NCBI GenBank assembly: GCA_020628305.1
Contig: JAHDFH010000010.1
Span: 10,362 to 49,187, forward strand
Origin: Acidimicrobiales bacterium
GTDB lineage: Bacteria > Actinomycetota > Acidimicrobiia > Acidimicrobiales > SZUA-35
Direction of reading: 5' to 3'
Length of the DNA stretch: 38,826 bases
Shown here: piece by piece, positions 32,179-38,826 of the stretch
How positions within the stretch are numbered: the stretch's first letter is position 1
Layout: the number at the start of each line of letters is the position of its first letter
The notes under the pieces: generated by a model
What the model was told of the DNA's origin: nothing
The model's input: the letters and a program-made list of their open reading frames with translations, nothing else
Database searches by the model: none
Program-made: the position numbers and the translations under genes

Positions 32179-33233
32179 GAAGTTAACAAATTTTCTAGCG
32201 TCCTGTATGTCTTGTCTAAAAAGTCTGCAGAACAGTTTTCATCAGGAGCGTGAGAAACTAGTGGGTCTCCTGGGCCGAGGTTTATTGCTGGAATACCCAG
32301 GCCTGTGAATCTGGCAACATCTGTCCATCCCAACTTAGCCTTGGCTTCGATATCGTTTTCTTTAACAAGCTTTTGGAAAATCGGGTAGTCCATGTATGGC
32401 AGACAAGCTGGAGAGTTATCAACCACTACCATTTTGTCTGACGACTCAAGATATGGACCAAGCAGCTCTCTAACGAACGCTTCTGCCTGACCGGGGGTGC
32501 GATCCGGTGCGTACCGGTAATGGATTTCAAGCACAACCGAGTCTGGAACAACGTTGCCAGCAACTCCGCCTTCTACTTTGACCGCCTGAATAGCCTCACA
32601 AAAGGTGCAGCCATCTATAGTTGGAGTTCTCACTTTGAACGCTTCAAGTTCGAACAGTATCGGAGCGAGTCGGTGGACGGCGTTGCGGCCCATCCAAGGC
32701 CTGGCGGTGTGGGCACGGACGCCTTCTAGCGTTAATCTAAACCTCATAGTGCCTTGGCAGCCTGCTTCAATCGCAGCAGCAGTGGGCTCGCCCAAGATGG
32801 CGCAATCAGCTTCGAGCAGGTCAGGACGATGTTGGATGAGTTCGTTGAGCCCACTGTGTACCTCAGCTACCTCTTCACGAGCATAGAACACATAGGTAAC
32901 ATCCATTGCTGGTTCAGCCAGGTTCCGAGCAAGCTCTAAAAACACAGCCAATCCGCTTTTCATATCAGAGGCACCAATTCCCCAGACGCTACCATTCTTT
33001 ATAACTGCTTTTTCGTTGTTATTCGGAACGACGGTGTCGGTGTGTCCTGCGAGAATAATCCGCTTATCTCTACCAAGGGATGTTCTTGCTACAAGGTTGT
33101 CACCGACTCTGATGACTTCTAGATGATCAAGTTTGTTAAGTTCAGCCTCTAGCCAAGTCACAAACTCAGCTTCTTCAAACGAAACTGATGGACGGTTTAT
33201 CAAATCTGCTGTAACTTCTAGCAACCTACTCAC
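32175..33233 (-). CDS. dapE: Succinyl-diaminopimelate desuccinylase
   Basis: This 352-residue M20 metallopeptidase-fold enzyme removes succinate from N-succinyl-LL-diaminopimelate in lysine and peptidoglycan precursor synthesis. Metal and catalytic residues are recognisable: H64 and D66 in LAGHTDTVVP, D90 in GIGASDMKSG, the general base and ligand pair E120-E121 in YAREEVAE, and E149 in ILGEPTAA. HTARPWMGRNAVHRL supports the DapE branch over carboxypeptidases. It is accompanied by dapC at 36000-37109, so the succinylase route is supported. Confidence 0.92.
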   Translation of the reverse strand: MSRLLEVTADLINRPSVSFEEAEFVTWLEAELNKLDHLEVIRVGDNLVARTSLGRDKRIILAGHTDTVVPNNNEKAVIKNGSVWGIGASDMKSGLAVFLELARNLAEPAMDVTYVFYAREEVAEVHSGLNELIQHRPDLLEADCAILGEPTAAAIEAGCQGTMRFRLTLEGVRAHTARPWMGRNAVHRLAPILFELEAFKVRTPTIDGCTFCEAIQAVKVEGGVAGNVVPDSVVLEIHYRYAPDRTPGQAEAFVRELLGPYLESSDKMVVVDNSPACLPYMDYPIFQKLVKENDIEAKAKLGWTDVARFTGLGIPAINLGPGDPLVSHAPDENCSADFLDKTYRTLENLLTS

Positions 33234-33345
33234 TAATGACTGATCCTACACGATGGGACGAGCCACAAACTACACAAGTCAAATTTCACCTTCGGAATTT
33301 CTCTCATGTAACCCACACGAGCAAAAAATCAATTTCAAACCTAGA

Positions 33346-33376
33346 CTGAGCAACGCAGCTCAGACTCATGGTCTGA
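33346..33376 (+). promoter_or_regulatory. Overlapping inverted repeats in the leader of the DUF1801 gene
   Basis: CTGAGC and GCTCAG (33346-33351 and 33358-33363) form one six-base stem. TCAGAC and GTCTGA (33360-33365 and 33371-33376) form another, and the two share the bases TCAG, so only one can exist at a time. They end 27 bases before the GTG at 33404. This arrangement could act as an attenuator or a paired operator. The rest of 33234-33403 shows no gene. Confidence 0.35.
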
Positions 33377-33403
33377 ACCAAGATCTAACCCCGTAGGCAA
33401 ATA

Positions 33404-33847
33404 GTGAAAAGTAAAGCAACAAGCGTCAACGAGTATCTAAGTGAACTAGCTCCAGACAGGCGTAAAGAACTGTCAACTGTACGAGCGCAGATCATCAAAC
33501 ACTTAAACAAGGGATACGTCGAGACAATCAACTGGGGCATGATCACTTATGAAGTGCCACTCAAGACTTTTGCTGAGACCTATAACGGCAAGCCCTTGAT
33601 GTTTGCAGCCCTTGCAAATAACAAAGGCCACATGTCCTTGTATCTCACAACAATCTACGCAGATCCAGATATGAAGAACTGGCTAGTTCACTCCTTCGAA
33701 GAAGCTGGATTGAAACTAGATATGGGCGAGTCGTGCATTCGCTTCAAGACTGCTGCTGATTTGCCCCTTGAAGCGATTGGCGAATTGATCTCCAAAACGA
33801 CAGTTGATGAGTTTGTTGCATATTTCAAACGCAAACGAGGCAAGTGA
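33404..33847 (+). CDS. DUF1801 (YdhG-like) protein
   Basis: This 147-residue protein starts SVNEYLSELAPDRRKELSTV and has the family's central ETINWGMITYEVPL (about 41-54), where the conserved W-x-x-x-Y/F core sits. It continues with KPLMFAALANNKGHMSLYL and ends in a basic helix (FKRKRGK). The family is small and widespread, with no settled function. It starts with GTG after a leader with two overlapping inverted repeats. Its stop is followed after two bases by the convergent FMN reductase gene. Confidence 0.85.
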   Translation: MKSKATSVNEYLSELAPDRRKELSTVRAQIIKHLNKGYVETINWGMITYEVPLKTFAETYNGKPLMFAALANNKGHMSLYLTTIYADPDMKNWLVHSFEEAGLKLDMGESCIRFKTAADLPLEAIGELISKTTVDEFVAYFKRKRGK

Positions 33848-33849
33848 AC

Positions 33850-34437
33850 TCACATTCCGTGAGCGTACTCCTCTACGTTTAGTGCTTCAATATCTCGTAG
33901 CGGTTTCATAGCCTGGGCATACTCAAGTAAGGCGTTGAGAGAAAAATCAGTTCTTCTAGAATCGTAGGCATCAGCGGAGATATCCCCTTTAAACAGTGTG
34001 TTAACCTTCCGCAAAATCAGATGATCAGGAATGTAGACAACTTTAGTGTTTTTGTACGAGCTACTTCGCAGATCGGTCACCGGATAAGAACCACTCCGGC
34101 CCGCCGACACCGAGACTATGAGAGCTGGTTTGTGAGCCAGTCCAGAGACTGAAGTCAGCATTACTTTCAGCGCTGGAGATGCCATACCTCCCCACTCCGG
34201 AGTAACAAAGATAAATCCATCAGCGCTTTCTGCCTCGGCAGACACAGACTTTACTAATTCACCAGCTCCATCAACATTGCCCCAAACGTCATCCAAAATG
34301 GTTGTGAACGGTGTTTCAAACAAATCAACAATCACTGTTTCGATCTTACGCCCATGTAGCCGGCGCTCTAATTCGTCAGTTATTCGTCGGCTTTCAGAAC
34401 CGCTGCGAGTACTGCTCGAGACGAGAAGAATTTTCAT
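33850..34437 (-). CDS. NAD(P)H-dependent FMN reductase family protein
   Basis: The 195-residue flavodoxin-fold protein has an FMN phosphate loop LLVSSSTRSGSESRRI (4-19), a second binding loop VTPEWGGMASPALKVML (about 78-94) and a basic turn VSAGRSGSYP. These agree with the NADPH-dependent FMN reductase/ArsH-like superfamily. Substrates vary from quinones to free flavin. It has its own start, close behind the sugar transferase 3' end, and may be transcribed with it, as the gap is 27 bases. Confidence 0.88.
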   Translation of the reverse strand: MKILLVSSSTRSGSESRRITDELERRLHGRKIETVIVDLFETPFTTILDDVWGNVDGAGELVKSVSAEAESADGFIFVTPEWGGMASPALKVMLTSVSGLAHKPALIVSVSAGRSGSYPVTDLRSSSYKNTKVVYIPDHLILRKVNTLFKGDISADAYDSRRTDFSLNALLEYAQAMKPLRDIEALNVEEYAHGM

Positions 34438-34464
34438 GAGCCAAACTATAGCTCACGCAATGAA

Positions 34465-35904
34465 TCAATATGCTCCATCGCTCTTCAGCACAGCTGGTAT
34501 GGTCTTCAACAATATTGAAATATCAATAAACAATGACCAGTTATCGACGTAGTAGAGATCTAAGCGTGTGTACTGTTCAAAAGTGGTTGTACTGCGACCA
34601 GACACTTGCCACATGCCCGTAATGCCAGGTTTAACACGAAGACGAGCATATAGATCAAAGCTCCACTCTGACATTTCTGCACGCAATGCAGGCCTCGGCC
34701 CCACGAGGCTCATTTCGTTCTTGACAACATTGATCAGCTGTGGAAGCTCATCTAGCGAGGTCTTACGTAGAAAGTTTCCAATTTTGGTCACTCGAGGGTC
34801 GTTCTTCATCTTAAACAACGGGCCTGAGCCTTCATTGTGTTCTTCGAGCCGTTTGAGAATCTCCTCAGCGTCTGTAACCATGGTTCTAAATTTGAGAACT
34901 TGGAACGGCTCTCCATTCTGCCCAACACGCTCTTGCTTGAACAGGATTGGGCCTTTGGATGTGAATTTGACAGCCAAACCAATGCCGATCATGATCGGGC
35001 TAGCTAAGGTGAGTGCTGTTGATGCAATAGCAAGATCAAACAAACGCTTGGCAAACTGTCGCCAGCCATGACGATGACGGGGTTCAATATAAACAATTGG
35101 GAACTTACCCAGTGTTCGTACAGTTAAGCGATCTGGAGAAATGTCCGCAAGCGTTGAAGACAACTCCACGTGAAGGCCAGCTTCGACTAGGTCGCGCACT
35201 AGGCGATTAGAAAACCTCATGTCGATGCCTGAAGCCGCTACCACAACGCTACTGGCATCATTAGAACGAGCTTCTGAAAGCACAATAGTTGTCAAGGCGT
35301 TGGGGTCGATTACTTGGGTTGGATCGATCGTAGTAACAACGTTGTAGCCCAAGTACTTGTGACTCGAGAGCATGTCGGCGATACTTTCGCCTTCTTCGTT
35401 ACCACCGACCAGCACGACTCGTCTTTGAATATTTCCGGAGCGACGCTTACTAGCAAACCAACGGCGAACAGCTTCTCGTTCGAGCCAGATCAAGAAATAG
35501 CCTGCCGCAATCGAGATCAGCGCCGCTGAACGGTTGAGTTCTAGGTTGAAAAAGTAAAGAACTAGAACTACTGAAACTGCAGACTTTGTGTAGGCATTGG
35601 TAAGGCGGCGAATTTCATCAGCCCGTCTCGAGATAAATCTCGCCGAATAGAGCTTGTCTTTTACAAACCATACGGTTACAGCGCACGCAAATCCTAAGGC
35701 GATAACGCTTTGAGTCCAGTCAGCAGATGACGCCACCAAACCTGCCATCAAAACAAAGGCGAGGGCGACCATGTCAAAAATCCAGAATCGGGCTCTAGTT
35801 AAGTGAACCGCTGGTAACTTCTTGCGATTCTCGGCACGAGTGGTGGCCAGCTGTTCAGTTATTAGATGCTCAGGAATCTGAGTGGCGCTGCTTACCTCGG
35901 TCAC
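34465..35904 (-). CDS. Undecaprenyl-phosphate sugar phosphotransferase (WcaJ/CpsE type)
   Basis: The 479-residue protein starts exopolysaccharide repeat synthesis by moving a sugar-1-phosphate to undecaprenyl phosphate. It has about four N-terminal membrane helices (near 46-145), a CoA-binding-like domain (VVLVGGNEEG and HKYLGYNVVTTID), a fifth hydrophobic segment (ASTALTLASPIMIGIGLAV), and the catalytic Bac_transf domain with FKQERVGQNGEPFQVLKFRT, RKTSLDELPQL, SLVGPRP and VKPGITGMWQVSGR. The domain plan is the common WcaJ/WbaP one. No other polysaccharide genes are in the window, so it may work with a locus elsewhere. The GTG start at 35904 has no good Shine-Dalgarno. Confidence 0.92.
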   Translation of the reverse strand: MTEVSSATQIPEHLITEQLATTRAENRKKLPAVHLTRARFWIFDMVALAFVLMAGLVASSADWTQSVIALGFACAVTVWFVKDKLYSARFISRRADEIRRLTNAYTKSAVSVVLVLYFFNLELNRSAALISIAAGYFLIWLEREAVRRWFASKRRSGNIQRRVVLVGGNEEGESIADMLSSHKYLGYNVVTTIDPTQVIDPNALTTIVLSEARSNDASSVVVAASGIDMRFSNRLVRDLVEAGLHVELSSTLADISPDRLTVRTLGKFPIVYIEPRHRHGWRQFAKRLFDLAIASTALTLASPIMIGIGLAVKFTSKGPILFKQERVGQNGEPFQVLKFRTMVTDAEEILKRLEEHNEGSGPLFKMKNDPRVTKIGNFLRKTSLDELPQLINVVKNEMSLVGPRPALRAEMSEWSFDLYARLRVKPGITGMWQVSGRSTTTFEQYTRLDLYYVDNWSLFIDISILLKTIPAVLKSDGAY

Positions 35905-35999
35905 GTAAATCTAGACGGCGGCTAGCTCCTAAAAGTTACATAAAAAGGGAACTATCTGGCAATTTCAAGGGCTTTTAGCAGAAATTTGGTTCTTTATGC

Positions 36000-37109
36000 C
36001 TAGATACGATCTTCTGCTTGTTGCATCAGCGCCAGCGGTTGAACCGCGGCAAGTCGGACATGGTCAGAACCTTGAGAGCCATAAAGTTCACCCGGGATAC
36101 CAACGATTCCTAGCTCCTCAGCAAGAAATTGTGCAAGCTCCCAGCCATTTCCTGTTGGAGCTTTAACCCAGAGATAAAACGCACCTGCCGGGACTGTTGC
36201 TTCAATGTCAATCTTTGCCAGAAGCTCAACTAAGTAAGTCATGTTTGACAGGTAGGTTGTGCGTTGTTGGCCGACGTGCCCTTCATCACGCAGAGCTGCG
36301 GTAGCAGCTGCAAGCACGGGGCCTGGCTGCATCAATCCGGCGTGCTTGCGAACCTCACCTAAGTAGTCGATAAGCTCAGCATCTCCTGCATAGAAACCGG
36401 AACGCAAGCCAGCAAAGTTAGAGCGTTTGGAAAGAGAATGAACGCTGATAACGCCCGTCGCCCCTGATTGCAGAGCGGAAACAGGCGGGGTGTTCCAAAA
36501 GAACTCTATGTAGCACTCATCTGAAACCACCAGGACTCCATGTTCTCGTCCCCAAGCAACTACACCGGCAACATCATCTAGCCGTCCTGTTGGATTAGCT
36601 GGAGAGTTGACCCAAATCATGAGAGCGTCTTCGACGTCCTGAGGATCGATTGCTTCGAGATCCATTCGACCGTCTTCCAGCATTGGCACCGGGACAGCTC
36701 GACAGCCACCAAGCTTGGCCCCCATCGCATATGTTGGATAGCTGATGCCGGGGTAAAGAACAGTCTGTTTTGATGGGTTACGAAGTCGTAGGTATCCGGG
36801 TAGAGATGCTACGAACTCCTTTGAGCCCACTGTGGCTCTAAACTGCTCTGCGGCGAGGTCGACTCCAACAAGTTCTCGTAGCCAATGCGAAGCAGCAGCA
36901 CGAAATGTTGGTGTTCCAAACGACGGAGGATAAGACTTTGCTAGGTCTGGGTCTGCAAGCATGTTGACGGCAAGCATCGGTGGCCTATCTGTAGGAGCAC
37001 CAATTGTCAGATCAATTGCCCCGCCGGCGTGACGGGAAGCGATTGAAATTAGCTCCTTAATCTGATCCTGAGGATAGGGCGGTGGAACAAAACCCGTGTG
37101 TGGCGTCAT
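36000..37109 (-). CDS. dapC: Succinyldiaminopimelate aminotransferase DapC-like
   Basis: The 369-residue class I PLP aminotransferase begins PPYPQDQIKELISIASRHAG (10-29), a pattern I associate with actinobacterial DapC. It has the PLP lysine K228 in SLSKRSNFAGLRSG, D197 and Y200 in VSDECYIEF and NSPANPTG (168-175). It transfers an amino group to N-succinyl-2-amino-6-oxopimelate. The nearby dapE supports the assignment. Other class I enzymes share these motifs, so the exact substrate is inferred from relatives and context. It lies 43 bases after hflX in the same direction. Confidence 0.85.
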   Translation of the reverse strand: MTPHTGFVPPPYPQDQIKELISIASRHAGGAIDLTIGAPTDRPPMLAVNMLADPDLAKSYPPSFGTPTFRAAASHWLRELVGVDLAAEQFRATVGSKEFVASLPGYLRLRNPSKQTVLYPGISYPTYAMGAKLGGCRAVPVPMLEDGRMDLEAIDPQDVEDALMIWVNSPANPTGRLDDVAGVVAWGREHGVLVVSDECYIEFFWNTPPVSALQSGATGVISVHSLSKRSNFAGLRSGFYAGDAELIDYLGEVRKHAGLMQPGPVLAAATAALRDEGHVGQQRTTYLSNMTYLVELLAKIDIEATVPAGAFYLWVKAPTGNGWELAQFLAEELGIVGIPGELYGSQGSDHVRLAAVQPLALMQQAEDRI

Positions 37110-37152
37110 GTGTTTAGTTTACCGCTTTAAATGGGCTCAGAATCAGCGACTC

Positions 37153-38541
37153 TTAAGCATCTTCTCCAACTATAAATTCGTTGAGCTGGCCCGCCAATAC
37201 TGTATCCATCCGAGCAACAACCTGCATTGCATCAACTGTCTCACGGGTAGATTCCACTCGACCTTCCCGATGGATCTGCGCTAGCACATCACCCCGAGAC
37301 CAGGGGATTTCGAGTTCATAAGCCTGAGAAGTCAGCTGGACTGCGTCTGCCAGGACTGTAACCAGGTGCTCAATTCCGTCGCCTGTAATTGCCGACACCC
37401 CTATCGCATCAGAGTATGAGGCAAGCACTCCTCGGTCGGCTTTGTCCATCTTGTTGAACACTAGAATAGTTGGCACTTGATCGGCCCCAATTTGTTCTAA
37501 CACTTCAACTACTGCTTTGATGTTGGAAGCGGGATCAACCGCTGAAGCATCTACAACATGCACAAGCAAGTCTGCAGCTGCCGCAACTTCGAGGGTGGAC
37601 TGAAATGCTTCAATCAGCTGATGTGGAAGTTTACGGACGAATCCGACAGTATCGGTAAGAAGAATCTTCTCACCACCTGGCAATCCAAATTGTCTAGTGG
37701 TGGCATCTAGCGTAGCGAAGAGCTTATCTTCTACCAAAACATCAGCGCTAGTTAACCGAGACAGCAACGATGACTTGCCGGCGTTTGTGTAACCAACGAT
37801 TGAAACCTTTTTGGTTCTAGAGCTTTGCCTGGCTTTGCGCTGCGAATCCCGCTTTATCTTGATCTGGCGAAGCTCAGCTTCTAGTTTGTGAATTCGCTTA
37901 ACCAAACGGCGACGGTCGACCTCTAGCTGGGTTTCACCCGGGCCCCTAGTTCCAATTCCACCGGCCTGTTGCGAGAAATTCTTCTTACCCCGCAAGCGAG
38001 GCAAGTTGTAACGCAGCTGAGCAAGCTCGACCTGAGCTTTGCCTTCTGCTGAAGTCGCATGTTGAGCGAAAATGTCTAAGATCACCGCTGTGCGATCAAG
38101 TGCAGTTCGTTTCAAAACCTTCTCTAGGTTAGCTTGCTGCGATGGGGCCAGCTCGTTGTCAAACACAACAGTGTCGCAGTCGTAGCTAAGCGCTAGTTCA
38201 AGAATTTCTTCTACTTTGCCCTTACCGATGTACATGGCAGGATCTGGGCTGTTGCGTTTCTGAATAACTCGATCAACAACATCTGCGCCGGCTGTATCGA
38301 TTAGTAGTTCAAGTTCGTCTAATGATTCTTCGATCTCCTCGACAGTTTCACCATCTAACACCACCCCAACGATCAGGATCTTTTCTCTAAACGCTCGATC
38401 TAGAAACCCTTTGGAGATCTCACCACCGAATTCTCCAAACGCTCCACGGTGATCAGAAATTATCTCTTTGGCCCCGAGATCCTCACCTACATCGACGAAC
38501 TCAAATTCTTCGGTATTCGGCTCTGAGTTGGATTCATCCAT
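37153..38541 (-). CDS. hflX: HflX ribosome-splitting GTPase
   Basis: The 462-residue protein has the HflX N-terminal domain (ADVVDRVIQKRNSPDPAMYI and the next GKGKVEE), the glycine-rich loop GIGTRGPGETQLEVDRRR (195-212), a coiled-coil linker and the GTPase domain: G1 GYTNAGKSS (250-258), ATLDATTR, G3 DTVGFVRKLPHQLIEAF, G4 NKMD and a G5 SAITGDG. It separates stalled or heat-stressed ribosomes. It lies downstream of miaA, as in other actinobacteria, but dapF, which often sits between them, is absent here. An acidic N-terminal extension precedes the domain. Confidence 0.95.
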   Translation of the reverse strand: MDESNSEPNTEEFEFVDVGEDLGAKEIISDHRGAFGEFGGEISKGFLDRAFREKILIVGVVLDGETVEEIEESLDELELLIDTAGADVVDRVIQKRNSPDPAMYIGKGKVEEILELALSYDCDTVVFDNELAPSQQANLEKVLKRTALDRTAVILDIFAQHATSAEGKAQVELAQLRYNLPRLRGKKNFSQQAGGIGTRGPGETQLEVDRRRLVKRIHKLEAELRQIKIKRDSQRKARQSSRTKKVSIVGYTNAGKSSLLSRLTSADVLVEDKLFATLDATTRQFGLPGGEKILLTDTVGFVRKLPHQLIEAFQSTLEVAAAADLLVHVVDASAVDPASNIKAVVEVLEQIGADQVPTILVFNKMDKADRGVLASYSDAIGVSAITGDGIEHLVTVLADAVQLTSQAYELEIPWSRGDVLAQIHREGRVESTRETVDAMQVVARMDTVLAGQLNEFIVGEDA

Positions 38542-38572
38542 AGCTGGCTATAACCCTAGCTATTGAAGCCAC

Positions 38573-38826
38573 TCAAGTGTCGAGTCGAGCATGTTTTGTA
38601 ACATCCTCGACTAACGTCTCTGAATCGTGCGCAAACCAAGTGATACGAGGATCTCTTCTAAACCAGCGTTGCTGGCGGCGGGCAAAGCGTTTCGTCCGCA
38701 GTTTGGCCGTTTCTAGAGCTTCATCAAGGCTTACTTCGCCATCTAAATGAGAGAAGATCTCTTTGTAACCCAGGGCCTGCAATGCCGTGCTGGAAAGATT
38801 AAGTTTAAGCTCTCGTAATTCTTTGG
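38573..38826 (-). CDS. miaA: tRNA dimethylallyltransferase MiaA, C-terminal part
   Basis: The frame is open to the window edge, so only about 84 C-terminal codons are seen. It reads ELRELKLNLSSTALQALGYK near the edge and then LRTKRFARRQQRWFRRD, the MiaA signature ending in the TRxxAKRQxTWF region. MiaA adds an isopentenyl group to A37 of tRNAs reading UNN codons. The true start is outside the window, so the internal TTG at 38782 should not be taken as a start. It is 31 bases from hflX in the same direction. Confidence 0.9.
   Translation of the reverse strand, partial: KELRELKLNLSSTALQALGYKEIFSHLDGEVSLDEALETAKLRTKRFARRQQRWFRRDPRITWFAHDSETLVEDVTKHARLDT

Noticed and set aside
38573-38782. MiaA fragment as a complete 69-residue gene starting at the TTG
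   Set aside because: The MiaA frame continues upstream to the window edge with conserved residues, so the TTG is internal.

Overview
The window looks like a compact chromosome segment from an actinobacterium, most likely a small-genome, moderate-GC lineage such as a marine Acidimicrobiia or Actinomarinales type. This is inferred from gene content: two actinobacterial micro-ribosomal proteins (bS22-like and bL37-like), a DUF501 protein beside ftsB and eno, a long CTC-type L25, lexA divergent from a LysM membrane protein, and the familiar actinobacterial orders metG-tatD-ksgA, (glmU)-prs-rplY-pth-mfd, eno-ftsB-DUF501-ppx and miaA-hflX-lexA. Genes are very tightly packed, with many 1-14 base overlaps and convergent genes that share their stop regions. 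I saw no insertion sequence, prophage, CRISPR array or rRNA.

Layout. 1-4068 (minus): eno, ftsB, DUF501, a half-length Ppx/GppA-like gene, a GNAT acetyltransferase, maf and the start of an LPG-synthase-type membrane protein, reading as one operon. 4168-8401: an accessory island of a LysM protein plus a Vps62/DUF946-like membrane protein (minus), divergent from a kinase-fold protein lacking the DFG aspartate plus a zinc-ribbon/FHA protein (plus). 8410-15347 (minus): mfd, pth, rplY, prs and a decayed, truncated GlmU homologue. 15398-17602 (plus): a cytochrome b561/molybdopterin oxidoreductase fusion and ispE. 17612-19557: bS22, tRNA-Gln(TTG) and a 14-TM-type MFS exporter behind a near-perfect palindrome. 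19554-27472 (minus): ksgA, tatD, metG, rmuC, a DUF937/BON/OmpA membrane protein, rsmI, a DUF192 gene and ychF. 27610-29078 (plus): bL37, a DCC thiol protein and an EAL phosphodiesterase. 29068-31370: adenosine-kinase-like pfkB, a 327-base gap with a candidate structured RNA and a small ORF, a RibD_C reductase, and a LysM protein. 31543-38826: lexA, dapE, a DUF1801 gene, an FMN reductase, a WcaJ-type sugar transferase, dapC, hflX and the end of miaA.

Functionally most of the window is housekeeping: translation (metG, pth, rplY, ksgA, rsmI, hflX, ychF, bS22, bL37, tRNA-Gln, miaA), repair and SOS (mfd, rmuC, lexA plus a LysM division regulator), central metabolism (eno, prs, ispE, adenosine kinase) and the succinylase branch of DAP/lysine synthesis (dapE, dapC). 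The most unusual parts are the LysM/Vps62-like/pseudokinase/FHA island; the two degenerate homologues kept at their ancestral loci (half Ppx/GppA and catalytically stripped GlmU); the Tat-like internal segment in the b561-molybdoenzyme fusion; and the structured-RNA candidate at 30104-30233.

All calls come from reading the sequence and from recall of protein families; no database search was run.
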